Below are positions 47,325 through 56,652 of a DNA stretch of 64,000 nt, piece by piece. The translations under genes and the position numbers were made by a program. Numbering within the stretch: position 1 is the first letter of the stretch; each line of letters opens with the position of its first letter. The DNA lies in NCBI GenBank assembly GCA_905221605.1, contig CAJNDS010001691.1, forward strand, positions 47,495 through 111,494, written 5' to 3'. This DNA comes from Symbiodinium natans. Its lineage: Eukaryota; Sar; Dinophyceae; Suessiales; Symbiodiniaceae. A model generated the notes under the pieces. That model made no database searches. It was not told the DNA's origin and worked only from the letters and a program-made list of their open reading frames with translations.

Positions 47325-47555
47325 AACCCAAAACCCTAAACCCTCAACCCAAAAACCCAAAACCCTAAACCCAAACCCTAAACCGAAAACCCAAAACCCT
47401 AAACCCTACAGTACAGCGAAGGCCGTGGCCTGCATCTGGTCCACTGAGTCCAGGCGTTTGTGCAAGTGCGCGACCTCAAAGTGGTCAGTAAGAACTAAGG
47501 GGCACAATGGGGTTTAGGGTTTAGGGTTTAGGGTTTAGGGTTTCGGGTTTAGGGG
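47325..47555. repeat. CCCTAAA and TTTAGGG blocks
   Basis: Degenerate CCCTAAA/CCCAAAA at 47325-47410, TTTAGGG at 47510-47555. Confidence 0.9.
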
Positions 47556-48767
47556 GGACCCTTAATCTTGTTCCCCTATATAACCCCTATATGTACCTTC
47601 TATCGTCCCTATGTACCAACGCAGGCCCTAAATAACCCCCAAATAACCCCTAAGGTCCCTTGTAAGGGGGGCCGAAGAAGTTCCAGAGAGTTCAGCCGGC
47701 ATATGCCGCGGAGCCTTGTGCCCTATAAAGCCCTGGGCTCTAGGGTTCTTAAGGGAGGGGGAGCTTCAAGGAGGGTATGTAAACCCAAGGTTCCCTAATA
47801 CTCCCCCTTAAGGACTCTGAAGCCATGGGTGTGGGCTATGTCGTTCCACCCTCCCACGAAAAACAGCTTTCTACAGGACTGAGGACGGGAGTGCTACGGA
47901 GTTTAGCCAAGCCCAGAATCTACTACTCAGGCCCCAGACGCTCACCTGCCCCAAGCATCACACCCTGAATCCCCAAACGAACCCTTTTAGGGAGTAGACG
48001 CCAAGCCCTGCTGCATATCAATGTCTGAAACCTGGCACCCGGATTAGATCGAGCCGTGCCACGCTGGTCTTCAGCGTAGCAACTTCCTGAAGCACCTGCC
48101 GATGTGGTTGTTAAGGATTCGGACTAATTAGGGTTTGCCTGAACCCCAAACCCGAACCTTCTCGTCGTCGGCGCAACAGACCGAGCTACAGTTGCCAGGT
48201 TCTCCGACAAAAGCAGTCACCCCAACCCTCGGGACCCCAAATCCAGAAGAAAGCAGAATAAAGGAAGACACGCGGAATGACGACCCGTAGGCCCTAGCGC
48301 TAAGCCCAGGGATGTGAGGTTTAGGTCCACTTGGAGGTTCAGGGTAGTCATCACCCCAATTCTACTTGTACTTATAAGCACCCTGAGTCCTCTGCGTAGG
48401 TTATAAGTACTTGTAATTGGAAGTACCCATGCGCCTCCAAGCAGATTTGCTGGGTTTTTAAGTTCAAGGTTTGAGGTTCACGATGCGGAAGGTTTGGTTC
48501 TCGAGGCTTGGGCCTTAGGCTAGGGTTCAAGGTTCAGGGTTGAGCGCATCTTTGTGCTACAGACCAACATATCTTAAGCTATAGACTATGGTCTCCCACA
48601 CAGGGTACCTCTCCTAAGGACCGACAATAAAAACTCGTGGACTCTGGCCACTTGTCACGCCCGCGACTCTTTAGGGGATTTTATGACCCGCCTTCTGGAC
48701 CTACTAGACACACCGAGGCACCCCTAAGAACCCGCAGGGGTGAGTTCAAGAAACCCCAGAGAGCCAT
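47556..48767. other. unique stretch with element I2
   Basis: CCCCTATATAACCC-type AT/C repeats at 47572-47660. Otherwise short open frames (47568-47798 plus). No recognised gene in the longest block-free stretch of this half. Confidence 0.4.
48330..48441. mobile_element. introner-like TIR element I2
   Basis: CTTGGAGGTTCAGGGTAGTC to AAGTACCCATGCGCCTCCAAG, with inner TTGTACTTATAA facing TTATAAGTACTTG. G|GT at the left terminus, AG at the right end. Confidence 0.75.
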
Positions 48768-48865
48768 AAACCCTAAGCCCTAAGCCCTAAGCCCTAAGCC
48801 CTAAGCCCTAAGCCCTAAGCCCTAAACTAAAAACCCTCAACCCTCAAGCCTAAACCCTAAACCGC
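48768..48865 (-). repeat. CCCTAAG variant array
   Basis: Seven CCCTAAG units followed by degenerate CCCTAAA. Confidence 0.9.
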
Positions 48866-49097
48866 CCCAAAGCTTGACAGAGCCAGCCTCTTCATTGGAG
48901 GAGTCGCAGACATTGATGTTGTCAAGGCCATCCTGCTCGGTTTCTGCTTTTTGGGTTTGACGTGAGGCGGAAGCAATGAATCTTGCATGGTCTTCATGGC
49001 AACAGTGAGTGAAGTTAAGCAGAACGCTGGGACACAATGACCCTCCCTGATGCACATTGACAAAGGCGAGCCGATGTTCATTCCACTCGGACCACAA

Positions 49098-49098
<1 letters not shown>
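48864..49098 (-). CDS. candidate exon, unknown protein
   Basis: Minus frame from the poly-C/G tract: WNEHRLAFVNVHQGGS, LLNFTHCCHEDHARFIAS, TEQDGLDNINVCDSSNEE, ending GGGGCG|GTTTAG where a telomere-type unit would be the donor. A second minus frame is also open. Confidence 0.35.

Positions 49099-49130
<32 letters not shown>
49099..49130 (+). repeat. poly-G run (32)
   Basis: Longest G run outside the gap. Another G19 is at 49511-49529. Confidence 0.95.
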
Positions 49131-49227
49131 CGGGGGGCGAGGGATGGTGTTGGGCTTGCCATGTGCATCCTGGCGGCTATAGATGTGCAGAGATGCAGAT
49201 TTCAAATCTGCCCGTAACCCTAGACGC

Positions 49228-49300
49228 GAAACCCTAAACCCTAAACCCTAAACCCTAAACCCTAAACCCTAAACCCTAAACCCTAAACCCCATACCCTGA
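49228..49300 (-). repeat. telomere-type array (CCCTAAA)n
   Basis: About ten units. Confidence 0.95.
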
Positions 49301-49312
49301 AACCCCCAAAAG

Positions 49313-49371
49313 GAGCTCCTTGTGAATCTTTGCCTTGTCCTTGCCGAGATGCTGACAATCGATCCTCGGAA
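49313..49371 (+). CDS. possible protein kinase subdomain XI exon
   Basis: AAAAG|G acceptor and CGGAA|GTTGTG donor bound ELLVNLCLVLAEMLTIDPRK. The LxxxMLxxDPxxR pattern is the end of the protein kinase catalytic domain (Pfam Pkinase). Only about 20 residues are seen; no catalytic residues lie in this exon. Element A4 follows 30 bp downstream. Confidence 0.4.
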
Positions 49372-49403
49372 GTTGTGAGCAGGGCAGTTCAGGGCGTTGG
49401 CTT

Positions 49404-49500
49404 GGGATGCTGCCCCTTATGCTAACAGCTCCTGAATAGGGATTCTAGTACCCCCTATCACGATCCCTATGGAGGACTGTTAGTATAAGTGGGAACATCT
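49404..49500 (+). mobile_element. introner-like TIR element A4
   Basis: GGGATGCTGCCCCTTATGC to TTAGTATAAGTGGGAACATC; preceded by G|GCTT, a possible GC donor. Confidence 0.7.
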
Positions 49501-49577
49501 CGTTTGTGACGGGGGGGGGGGGGGGGGGGCATGCCATGTAGGATCACAAGATAAGCCCGCAGAACCTGATTGGCCCC

Positions 49578-49978
49578 GAAACCCTAAACCCTAAACCCTA
49601 TACCCTAAACCCTAAACCCTAAACCCTAAATCCTAAACCCTAAACCCTAAACCCAAGTCCCTCGGCCACTCGGTCTTGGGGCTTGGGATGCTCGGGTGGC
49701 TGTGGCGCAACCTTCTTAGTAGCCCAGCAACCATCTTACAATCAGGGCACCCTTTTTTTGGGTATAGTTACTTTAGAAAAGGGACACCACAACCCAAAAA
49801 AAAAGATAAAGGGTACCACTGGGCTACTAAGTACTAGTAATTTCTTCCACCCTAAACCCTAAACCCTAAACCCTAAACCCTAAACCCTAAACCCTAAACC
49901 CTAAACCCTAAACCCGAATTAAACCCTAAACCCGAATTAAACCCTAAACCCTAAACCCTATAAACCCTAAACCCCAAA
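49578..49978 (-). repeat. two CCCTAAA arrays
   Basis: 49578-49655 and 49850-49978 (about seventeen units with CCCGAATTAAA interruptions), with element F2 between. Confidence 0.95.
49719..49831. mobile_element. introner-like TIR element F2
   Basis: GTAGCCCAGCAACCATCTT to GGTACCACTGGGCTACTAAG; GT-AG ends. Flanking frames are open on both strands, so direction is undecided. Confidence 0.7.
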
Positions 49979-50092
49979 AACCTTCGAAGCCGTGTGCTAT
50001 GAACTGCTGCCGAGACTCCGGTGGCCTGGACTCCGGTGGCCTGCGCAGCGCGAAGGCGGGGTAACAAAACCCCTCTTCAGTGCCCCTAAACG

Positions 50093-50565
50093 TTTAGGGT
50101 TTAGGGTTTAGGGTTTAGGGTTTAGAAGCTTTCTAATGACCCTAAGCATGCCTCTAACCCTAGACTAGGGTAGAGACTTCACCGCGCCTCCTTGAAGGCA
50201 AGAGGAAGATGGGGTTTTTGGTTTGGGTTGCGATGCTAGAAGGCATAGCCCAAGTAAAGCAGCTACGTGCTGCGATAGCTTCATATGAGCAAGTAAGCTG
50301 CCACACTCATGGAATGACCTTGTTAAAGCTCGCTGCCCTGACACTTACGACACGCCATGCTGAAGAAAACTAAAACCCCTAAACCCTAAACCCTAAATCC
50401 TACACCCTAAACCCTAAACCCTAAACCCTGAACCCTGACTAAACCATCGCACAGGACTCCGCGCTGCCTGAATCTGTCTCCTCGTCGTCATCCTTGCAGG
50501 ACAAGTGGCTTCGCGGTGGGCCCTAAGCCGCCCAAGTAGGGTTTAGGGTTTAGGGTTTAGGGATG
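50093..50565. repeat. three telomere-type blocks
   Basis: TTTAGGG at 50093-50125, CCCTAAA at 50373-50440, TTTAGGG at 50537-50565. Confidence 0.9.
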
Positions 50566-50695
50566 TTTAGGGTACATTGATTGGTCTTTGGATATGGGAC
50601 AATATAGTCCTCAACTCTTCTCTGATCCTGCAAAGGAGGAGCTGCAACCCAAATATGCCAACACGTGCCTTTGAAGCCCTGAGCGGGGTTAGAAA

Positions 50696-51004
50696 TTGGG
50701 ACGTCCTGGCGCCTCAACGCAAACCCATGTCGGGCGACAGAGTTTCGTTCAACGAATAGAGATTACAGACTTGGGGGTTTACATTTTCACAACGTGCTCC
50801 CAGTTCAGGGTTTCTTGTTGGCGCTGTGGAAATGCAAGGTTAGGTGTCAAGCTTGGCGTGCGTTCTGACTGTTCCTTGCTCAAAGGCAGCTCGGCTTGCA
50901 TTGCAACCCTCAAAAATCTTGCGGGCTGCATGCTGTGGGCGTCCAATCTTCCAATTGACCCAAAAACCCCCAAGCTGACGCCCTCAATCCAGGAACCCCC
51001 TTAA
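50696..51004 (+). CDS. candidate coding segment, unknown
   Basis: 102 codons open. Inside lies a clean mini-exon with acceptor CCCAGTTCAG|G (50808) and donor AAG|GTTAGG (50841). Peptide SCWRCGNARLGVKLGV has a Cys pair. No family recognised. Confidence 0.3.
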   Translation: MGRPGASTQTHVGRQSFVQRIEITDLGVYIFTTCSQFRVSCWRCGNARLGVKLGVRSDCSLLKGSSACIATLKNLAGCMLWASNLPIDPKTPKLTPSIQEPP

Positions 51005-51250
51005 ACCCTAAACTCCTAAACCCTAAACCCTACCTAGTCCAAATCCTAAACCCGGAATCCATAGCCCGCACACACAACGGACATCCTCGAGGTCACTCCC
51101 GCCAGCTGTCGTCGACTGAGGCAAGGCGTGGAGTGCCAGGGTTCAGGGTTCAGGGTTTAGGGTTTAGAGTTTAGGGTTTAGGGTTTTGGGGTTTTGGGTT
51201 TAGAGTTTAGGGTTTAGGGTTTTGGGGTTTAGGATTTAGGGTTTAGGGGC
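51003..51250. repeat. CCCTAAA block and degenerate TTTAGGG block
   Basis: CCCTAAA at 51003-51055. TTTAGGG with TTTTGGG and TTCAGGG units at 51138-51250. Confidence 0.9.
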
Positions 51251-51354
51251 AACATGCTTTGTTTCTTATCCCTGGTAACCCGTTGAACGAAAAAGCCGAG
51301 TAGACAGCCCAGCATGTGCAAAGAATGACATGCAGATATGTATGCGACATGTGT

Positions 51355-51450
51355 ATACACACACACATATATATATATATACATATATATATATGCACAT
51401 ACATACATACATACATACGTACGTACGTACATACATAAACATCTAAACAT
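51355..51450 (+). repeat. (AC)n / (AT)n / (ACAT)n microsatellite
   Basis: ACACAC, then TATATA, then ACATACAT and ACGT units. Confidence 0.95.
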
Positions 51451-51584
51451 ATATTACGTGGAAAACATGCAAGTACAAATTAGTATATAGAAATCCGACC
51501 CCAATAGCACCCCCTCTCCTCTCTACCCCTGGAATGGCCCCAAACCAAGTCTTCTAAGCCCCCCCCCCACCCCTGCCCCGGCAG

Positions 51585-51942
51585 CGTGTTGCGTGTCACG
51601 CTGCCGCTTCCCTCAAGTGCGCAAACCCTACAGGAGGCCTCTCCGTCTTCATGCTGGTTGATGGGGGGATCCTGCGCCGGGTACTTCTGAACTGGCTTTA
51701 CAGGGCAGTGAGGTTCGGGACCTATGGGGGCCTGCCCCCAGTTGAAGCCGCGGTGCTGCTGACTCTCCGAGATTCAAGCATCGCGCAGGCAGCTAGCATC
51801 CTCTTCGACCATCTTCTCCAGCAACACAGCCACCACTACGTTGATCTTAGCAGGAATGCGCTTTCACGTCCCAGCATAAGCCAGCGAGCTCGTTTATCAA
51901 AGTACTGCGCGGTCCCGACCCCGAAGCACCTCACCCTTCTAC
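51585..51942 (+). CDS. exon, unknown protein (best-supported by length)
   Basis: A C-rich polypyrimidine tract and CGGCAG acceptor precede 119 open codons ending in phase 1 at TAC|GTGCTT. The peptide includes GGLSVFMLVDGGILRRVLLN, PPVEAAVLLTLRDSS, AASILFDHLLQQHSHHYVD and is alpha-helical in character. Spliced across B6 it continues as 52078 onward. An open stretch of this length is unlikely by chance in non-repeat DNA of this composition. Function not recognised. Confidence 0.6.
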
Positions 51943-52077
51943 GTGCTTAAGAACCCCCCCAAAACATAAACACACATTCTTCCTATACAAGGGCAATAGT
52001 GGGATGCTTTTTCATATTTCATATTTGGGGGGGGGTTCTTAAGCTTTTTCATATTTGTGGGGCTCTTAAGCACATAG
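51939..52077 (+). mobile_element. introner-like TIR element B6 (intron 51943-52077)
   Basis: CTACGTGCTTAAGAACCCCC to GGCTCTTAAGCACATAG. The GT inside the left terminus and the terminal AG define a 135-bp intron. A second copy of the right part (GGTTCTTAAGC at 52034) shows an internal duplication. Confidence 0.8.
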
Positions 52078-52174
52078 TGGCAGCACTACGCCCTCATCAG
52101 CGCAGAAACTTGACGCCGCCCAGCCGCGAGGATGACCTGCATGACGATCAGGAAGCTCACGAAGAAAACGCCTG
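52078..52174 (+). CDS. exon after element B6
   Basis: Frame from 51942 continues: LAALRPHQRRNLTPPSRE, then DDLHDDQEAHEENAW, ending TGGG|GTTTAG at a TTTAGGG array. Strongly charged tail. Confidence 0.5.
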
Positions 52175-52230
52175 GGGTTTAGGGTTTAGGGTTTAGGGTT
52201 TGGGGTTTGGGGTTTGGGGTTTAGGGCCTG
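52175..52230 (+). repeat. TTTAGGG/TTTGGGG block
   Basis: Starts at the last base of the preceding exon candidate; three TTTGGGG units inside. Confidence 0.9.
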
Positions 52231-52245
52231 GTCTAAGGTGTAGGA

Positions 52246-52341
52246 TGGGATGTTCTCCCTTATACTAACGGTCCTTAATGGGGATTATAATGGAGGGAGT
52301 ACTACAATCGTAAGGACTGTTAGTATAAGGGGGAACATCCC
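52246..52341. mobile_element. introner-like TIR element A5
   Basis: TGGGATGTTCTCCCTTATAC to TATAAGGGGGAACATCCCA, flanked by an exact 9-bp direct repeat AGGTGTAGG (52236 and 52342). Clearest target duplication for family A. Confidence 0.85.
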
Positions 52342-52617
52342 AAGGTGTAGGGGGTTAGTTTAGTTTAGCTCAGGGCCGTACGCCCAAACCCTGAAACCCT
52401 TCACCCTGCGGGGACTTGACCAGGAGAGAGAAGTGCCGTTCAGATGAGGCAGTACTACTCACACGCCTTGAAAGCTTCTGCAACGTGTGGTGGCCTCTTG
52501 CCCGACATGGAACACTGAGGCAAACTGAATTCGGAGCCCGAATTGTAAAAAGCCGCACCTGCAATCCGGAAAAAAGAACACACACGCCCTCCAATCCAAG
52601 CCCCAAAACCATCCGGG

Positions 52618-52795
52618 TCCTAAACCCTAAACCCTAAACCCTAAACCTTAAACCCTAAACCTTAAACCCTAAACCCTAAACCCTAAACCCTAAACCCTAA
52701 ACCCTAGCCTAGACCCTAGACCCTAAACCCTAGACCCTAGACCCTAGACCCTAGACCCTAAACCCTAAACCCCAAAGCCTAAACCCTAACAAGCT
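52618..52795 (-). repeat. telomere-type array with CCCTAGA run
   Basis: About twenty units, the second half CCCTAGA. TTTAGGG follows at 52877-52940. Confidence 0.95.
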
Positions 52796-53096
52796 TGCAA
52801 CCTACTCCTGCATGCTGCCCAGCCGGCCCACTTTTAGTCCACTGAAGCGGGCCTCGATCTGCATGGTGTGAGAGTGGCTTAGGGTTTAGGGTTTAGGGTT
52901 TAGGGTTTAGGGTTTAGGGTTTGGGTTTAGGGTTTATGTAGGGTTTTGGGGGGTGATGATATAGGGATGCTCAGGGTCTGTTCGGTTCCAGGCTTCTGAG
53001 CAGTGCTACGCCCTAGAAGCAGCCGAAGGGAATCAAGTAAGGCAACGGCAGTTAGGAAACTCGAACTGTCGCACTCCTCCCTCTGAATTTCACTAC

Positions 53097-53404
53097 TCAT
53101 CTGGGCCTCCAAGTGCCTTTCCTCATTTGGCAGAGGAGGGATCTTGCGAAATACGGGACTGCTTTTCGAGTTGAGGACAAGTTGCTCCGAACTCTCAGAT
53201 CCACAGCCTTCCGAGCCTTTCGGGGTTGAGGCTTTGGGGTCTTCGCGATGATCCAGGGAATCTTTCTGATTACAACCTCAAGCCTCGGATCCTCGGATGT
53301 GGGACCTGATTTCACGTTGCTGACGATCTCTGTCGCGGGCCACCGCCGACATGTTCTTTCACAAGGCGCTGAATCTCGTGCTGAAGTTAGCTTCTTAGAA
53401 CCTT
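53097..53404. CDS. candidate coding segment, direction undecided
   Basis: Plus: acceptor TTTGGCAG|A at 53133, then RRDLAKYGTAFRVEDKL and, in another frame from 53231, MIQGIFLITTSSLGSSD to 53404. Minus: 73 codons 53097-53315 (RLEVVIRKIPWIIAKTP). One of these is probably an exon. Confidence 0.35.
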
Positions 53405-53534
53405 AGTCCATCCCAGAGAAAAGAAAATGATTAGAATTCACAAGCTTTAACAACATTATACACGACACGAGAACCCTGAAGCCTGAGACCATCGAAGTAC
53501 CCGACCCCTAGAATCCCTAGAACTCTTAAGCCCA

Positions 53535-53822
53535 AAAACCCTAAACCCTAAACCCTAAACCCTAAACCCTAAACCGAAAAGCCCAAGCTCTTTTGCCAGG
53601 CTGCTGGGGTCTCGTAGCCAAACATCAGGGGTCGTGCGATCATCTCTGACCAGGATTCGCCCGTCAGCACCTACAGGTCTCCAAAGGTCGAAAACGCCAA
53701 GCCTAAACCCTAAACCCTAAACCCAAAAACCCTACAACCCTACAACCCTACAACCCAAAAACCCAAAAACCCTAAAACCCTAAAACCCTAAAACCCTAAA
53801 ACCCTAAAACCCTAAAAACCCT
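53535..53822 (-). repeat. CCCTAAA blocks with CCCTACAA and CCCTAAAA variants
   Basis: 53535-53577 and 53702-53822, the latter with CCCTACAA then CCCTAAAA 8-bp units. G15 at 53876. Confidence 0.95.
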
Positions 53823-54167
53823 CTGGCCCTGAACTGGGCATCTGGCCTAAAAGCGCTAAAAACAAGCATCGGCACGGGGGGGGGGGGGGGTCCTCTCGGC
53901 GTCCAAAGACTCACTGCTGATTAGGGCTGCTACTGCATTGGCTTCGGGTCTGAAGCCTTGCGTCGAGGGTGGCTTAGAAAACCGTTAAGAGCAGACGAGG
54001 ACCATTGACGCATGTCGTGGCCTTCTGCACAGCTCAACGCAACTCTTGTACCGGATGCGCAAGGGAACAGGAACAAACAGCTCCAGATATTCAGCTTCCG
54101 CGTTCTCTCCCTCCATTTCTCTTCTGCTGGGCATGAGAGGAGGGGGGCTCCCCCGCTGAGCGAGCTC

Positions 54168-54298
54168 TGTCTCTCTATCTCCGTGTCTCCCTGTCTCCCT
54201 GTCTCCCTGTCTCCCTATCTCCCTATCTCCCTATCTCCCTATCTCCCTATCTCCCTATCTCCCTATCTCCCTATCTCCCTCCCTCCCTCCCCTCGATC
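54168..54298 (+). repeat. TCTCCCTA minisatellite
   Basis: About twelve 8-bp units (CTGTCTCC then CTATCTCC). Confidence 0.95.
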
Positions 54299-54437
54299 TC
54301 ACCGTCCCTCTCCCTCTGTCTCCGCCAGCCGATTTCTTCGAAGCCATGGATTCTTTTCATCCTTGAACAGGAAACCGCCTTCTCTACTTCATGCAGGAAG
54401 CCCGGCGACCTACTGATATCTAATGCTGGGATGACTG

Positions 54438-54538
54438 GATAGGGAGGGCGTGCTGTTGAAATCCGCGTGTGCCTTTCCCCGGAGCTGGGATACTCTGATG
54501 ACTGAAACCTATCGGCTCACAGAGTCGGTTTTTTCTTG
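54438..54538 (+). CDS. candidate exon left of element F3
   Basis: LKSACAFPRSWDTLMTET, then YRLTESVFS, ending phase 2 at TTCTTG|GTAGTC. In frame with 54653 across F3. Confidence 0.45.
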
Positions 54539-54652
54539 GTAGTCCAGTAACCATGTTGTAACAAGGACACCCTTTTCGGGGGGTGCCTACTCTTAGAAGG
54601 GAACCTTGAACCCCCCCAAAAAAGGGAAAAAATGTACCACTGGGCTACCAAG
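54539..54652 (+). mobile_element. introner-like TIR element F3
   Basis: GTAGTCCAGTAACCATGTTG to TGTACCACTGGGCTACCAAG; exact GT-AG, 114 bp. Confidence 0.8.
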
Positions 54653-54699
54653 CTTTAGAACCACACAGATTTTGGTGGCGCTTCGGGGCTTAGACTGAG
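54653..54699 (+). CDS. candidate exon right of element F3
   Basis: CFRTTQILVALRGLD, then TGA. Either a last exon or ended earlier by an unseen donor. A minus frame (54655-54873) overlaps but is closed at F3. Confidence 0.35.
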
Positions 54700-54949
54700 G
54701 CTAACGCGCACCAGACCAGGAAGACAACTTGTGTTAGGAGGGGGGGGGGGCAATACTGGTGGGATGGTATTACATGCCGTTCCCAATGTGCACATTTTCA
54801 AGCGGAATCCAAACCTAGAAGCGGATTTAGGTGCCAATATGTGAAAGGCAACGGGCGTGACAGAACTGCACATTAGCCTGCCAGAGGGTGTAGAGCGCTC
54901 GGGAGAAGGTGCCGTAGTACTCCTTCAGCACGCGCGCGAAGCTTGGGTG

Positions 54950-55166
54950 TAGCTTCAAGTGCCTTCAGAGAGAACGATGCTCTACATGCGCCTCGCCATA
55001 CAGCAGGCCACGCCCAGTGTATGCCAGGATCTCGTTGGTGCTGTTGCCGTACATCCTTTACAGCAGCAGGGTTGGGGACTCCAGCTACAGCTACAGGGTT
55101 CAGTCGAGTGGCATACTTGGGGCGTGGGTTTGGGTTGGGTGGTGCCCACTTGTGCTGCGGCGATCT
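54950..55166 (+). CDS. exon left of element B7, unknown protein
   Basis: Plus frame open for 72 codons: SERTMLYMRLAIQQAT, PSVCQDLVGAVAVHPLQQ, GSVEWHTWGVGLGWVV. It ends in phase 1 at ATCT|GTTACT. Possibly the same gene as 54438-54699. No family recognised. Confidence 0.5.
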
Positions 55167-55170
55167 GTTA

Positions 55171-55238
55171 CTACCCGCAAAAATTGAAGATAATAATCCC
55201 CATATTAATTACCCTTGTAAGTCTTAAGCAAGTAGTAG
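55171..55238 (+). mobile_element. introner-like TIR element B7 (intron 55167-55238)
   Basis: CTACCCGCAAAAATTGAAG to CTTAAGCAAGTAGTAG, with the exact duplication GTTA (55167 and 55239). GTTA...TAG is a 72-bp GT-AG intron. 72 is a multiple of three, and the element is itself stop-free in this frame. Confidence 0.8.
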
Positions 55239-55378
55239 GTTATGTCCCTTATAGGCCAGAGCCCCACAATCTGATCCCTGCCCAGGGGCGTGTAGGTCGT
55301 GTAAGTGCCGTCTTGCGCCCAAAGGGCGAACCACTCGACACCGATGATGGCATAGATGCACCTTCTAGAAGGGTGTAG
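55239..55378 (+). CDS. exon right of element B7
   Basis: Continues as YVPYRPEPHNLIPAQGR, VGRVSAVLRPKGEPLDTD, DGIDAPSRR, ending at a TTTAGGG block (GGGTGTAG|GGTTTAG). Clearly protein-like. Function unknown. Confidence 0.5.
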
Positions 55379-55411
55379 GGTTTAGGGTTTATGGTTTAGG
55401 GTTTAGGGTTG
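55374..55411 (+). repeat. TTTAGGG block
   Basis: Five units. Confidence 0.9.
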
Positions 55412-55439
55412 GGCCCTGCGGCGCAAAATAAATTCGGGG

Positions 55440-55870
55440 AAGGCACTCCACACGAAAGATTTTCCCTTGCACTTGTTGGGGCTGTAGACGCATGGCTATG
55501 ACGTAGCAAAACTGGAGTCCTAACCTGACGCTGTGCAAAACAGGCACTAGCAGGGCATGCCAAAAAATGGCAACTTCTTGGAGAGTGGCACCGTGAGTAG
55601 TCACAGCAATCGTATCCCACGAACTGCTGCCGTGTGGGTCTGAGAAGGAGCGGGTTCATCATGCGAAAGCGGGTAAGGTGCCCAATAAGAGACTATTTCC
55701 GCAGTGGCAGGAACAACAAGGTTGACGCTGTTTGCTGCGACTTCGCCTTTTCCGCATTGATTTCAAACACAAGACGCTCTGACTGTACTCTCTCTTCTAG
55801 ACGTCAGCTGCTTTGCTAGCCGCATGCTTGAGCAGCACGGAAATATCCAAAAGAAGAGCTCAAGACCGTA
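55440..55870. other. repeat-free unique segment, probable exon remnants
   Basis: Minus: 55389-55604 (TLQEVAIFWHALLVPVLH). Plus: TTCTTCTAG| at 55800 followed by VSCFASRMLEQHGNIQKK. Neither can be assigned to a gene. Confidence 0.35.
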
Positions 55871-56008
55871 AAGGGTAAATCCTCTGCTTATGAGTAAATC
55901 TTCCCTGAACCTTTCAAAGGCTGCCCTCAGACTGAGTAGGGGGTGGAGGCCTTTATCTCAATCAGTGTTGCTGCTCAATGCCGTCTTTGCTTTGTCAAGG
56001 TCCCTCTA

Positions 56009-56083
56009 CTGCAGTACGATGAAACTGGTGCCGGGGTGCATGAAGATGAACATGATCAAGAAGGCATTGCACACGCCAGAGAC
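56009..56083 (-). CDS. possible glycosyltransferase 61-like exon
   Basis: Minus: acceptor TTTGCCCAG|G at 56083, then VSGVCNAFLIMFIFMHPG and TSFIVLQ to TAG. It resembles the DUF563/GT61 block GVHGAxLxNxxFMxPGTxxxELQ, but HGA is replaced by CNA. A membrane helix is an alternative. Plus frames through the same DNA (55890-56228, 112 codons) are also open. Confidence 0.25.
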
Positions 56084-56171
56084 CTGGGCAAATGACACGC
56101 TGCAGCAGCGACTTGTGGCTTTCCGGATTCGGGAGTGCATCTCGCGATACACTACCCCGAACCCGAAACCA

Positions 56172-56228
56172 GGATGGGCTGTTAGGCCCTACAATCCCCA
56201 TAGTCAACCCTATAAAGGGCCTTTTTGA
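56172..56228. mobile_element. half element G3
   Basis: GGATGGGCTGTTAGGCCCTA, then ACCCTATAAAGGGCC: left half of family G (compare G1 at 62361). Confidence 0.55.
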
Positions 56229-56652
56229 AGGGGCTCTAAGAGCACAATAGCGCGAACCCGAAACCCGATGTTCTGAGTTCTAAGCGCCCGAAACCTTGAG
56301 AACAGCACCTCTTGCTTAGCTCACTTCCCATGTCTTCCCAATGCTGGCAACCTCTTTGCATTAAGACGCGCTGCCGCAGCGAGACAGCCTGACCACTGAA
56401 AACCTAAATCCTAACACCGCAATCAAGCCCCAACCCTTCAACCATCCTATGCCGGAGAGACAAGCCGAAACAAGGGATTTGAACTTCAGGCTGTCAGTTT
56501 TGTCCATGAGTTTTACGCTTTAAGGGTCGAGTCGGGCGAGGCCCAACAATGACCCTAGCTGCAGCCATGCCCTCGGCCTCTAAAAGGTGCAGACAGTACC
56601 AGGGTTTGAGTTCAAGAGCTTCGGGCAAACATGGTTTGAAGCCAAGTGAAGA

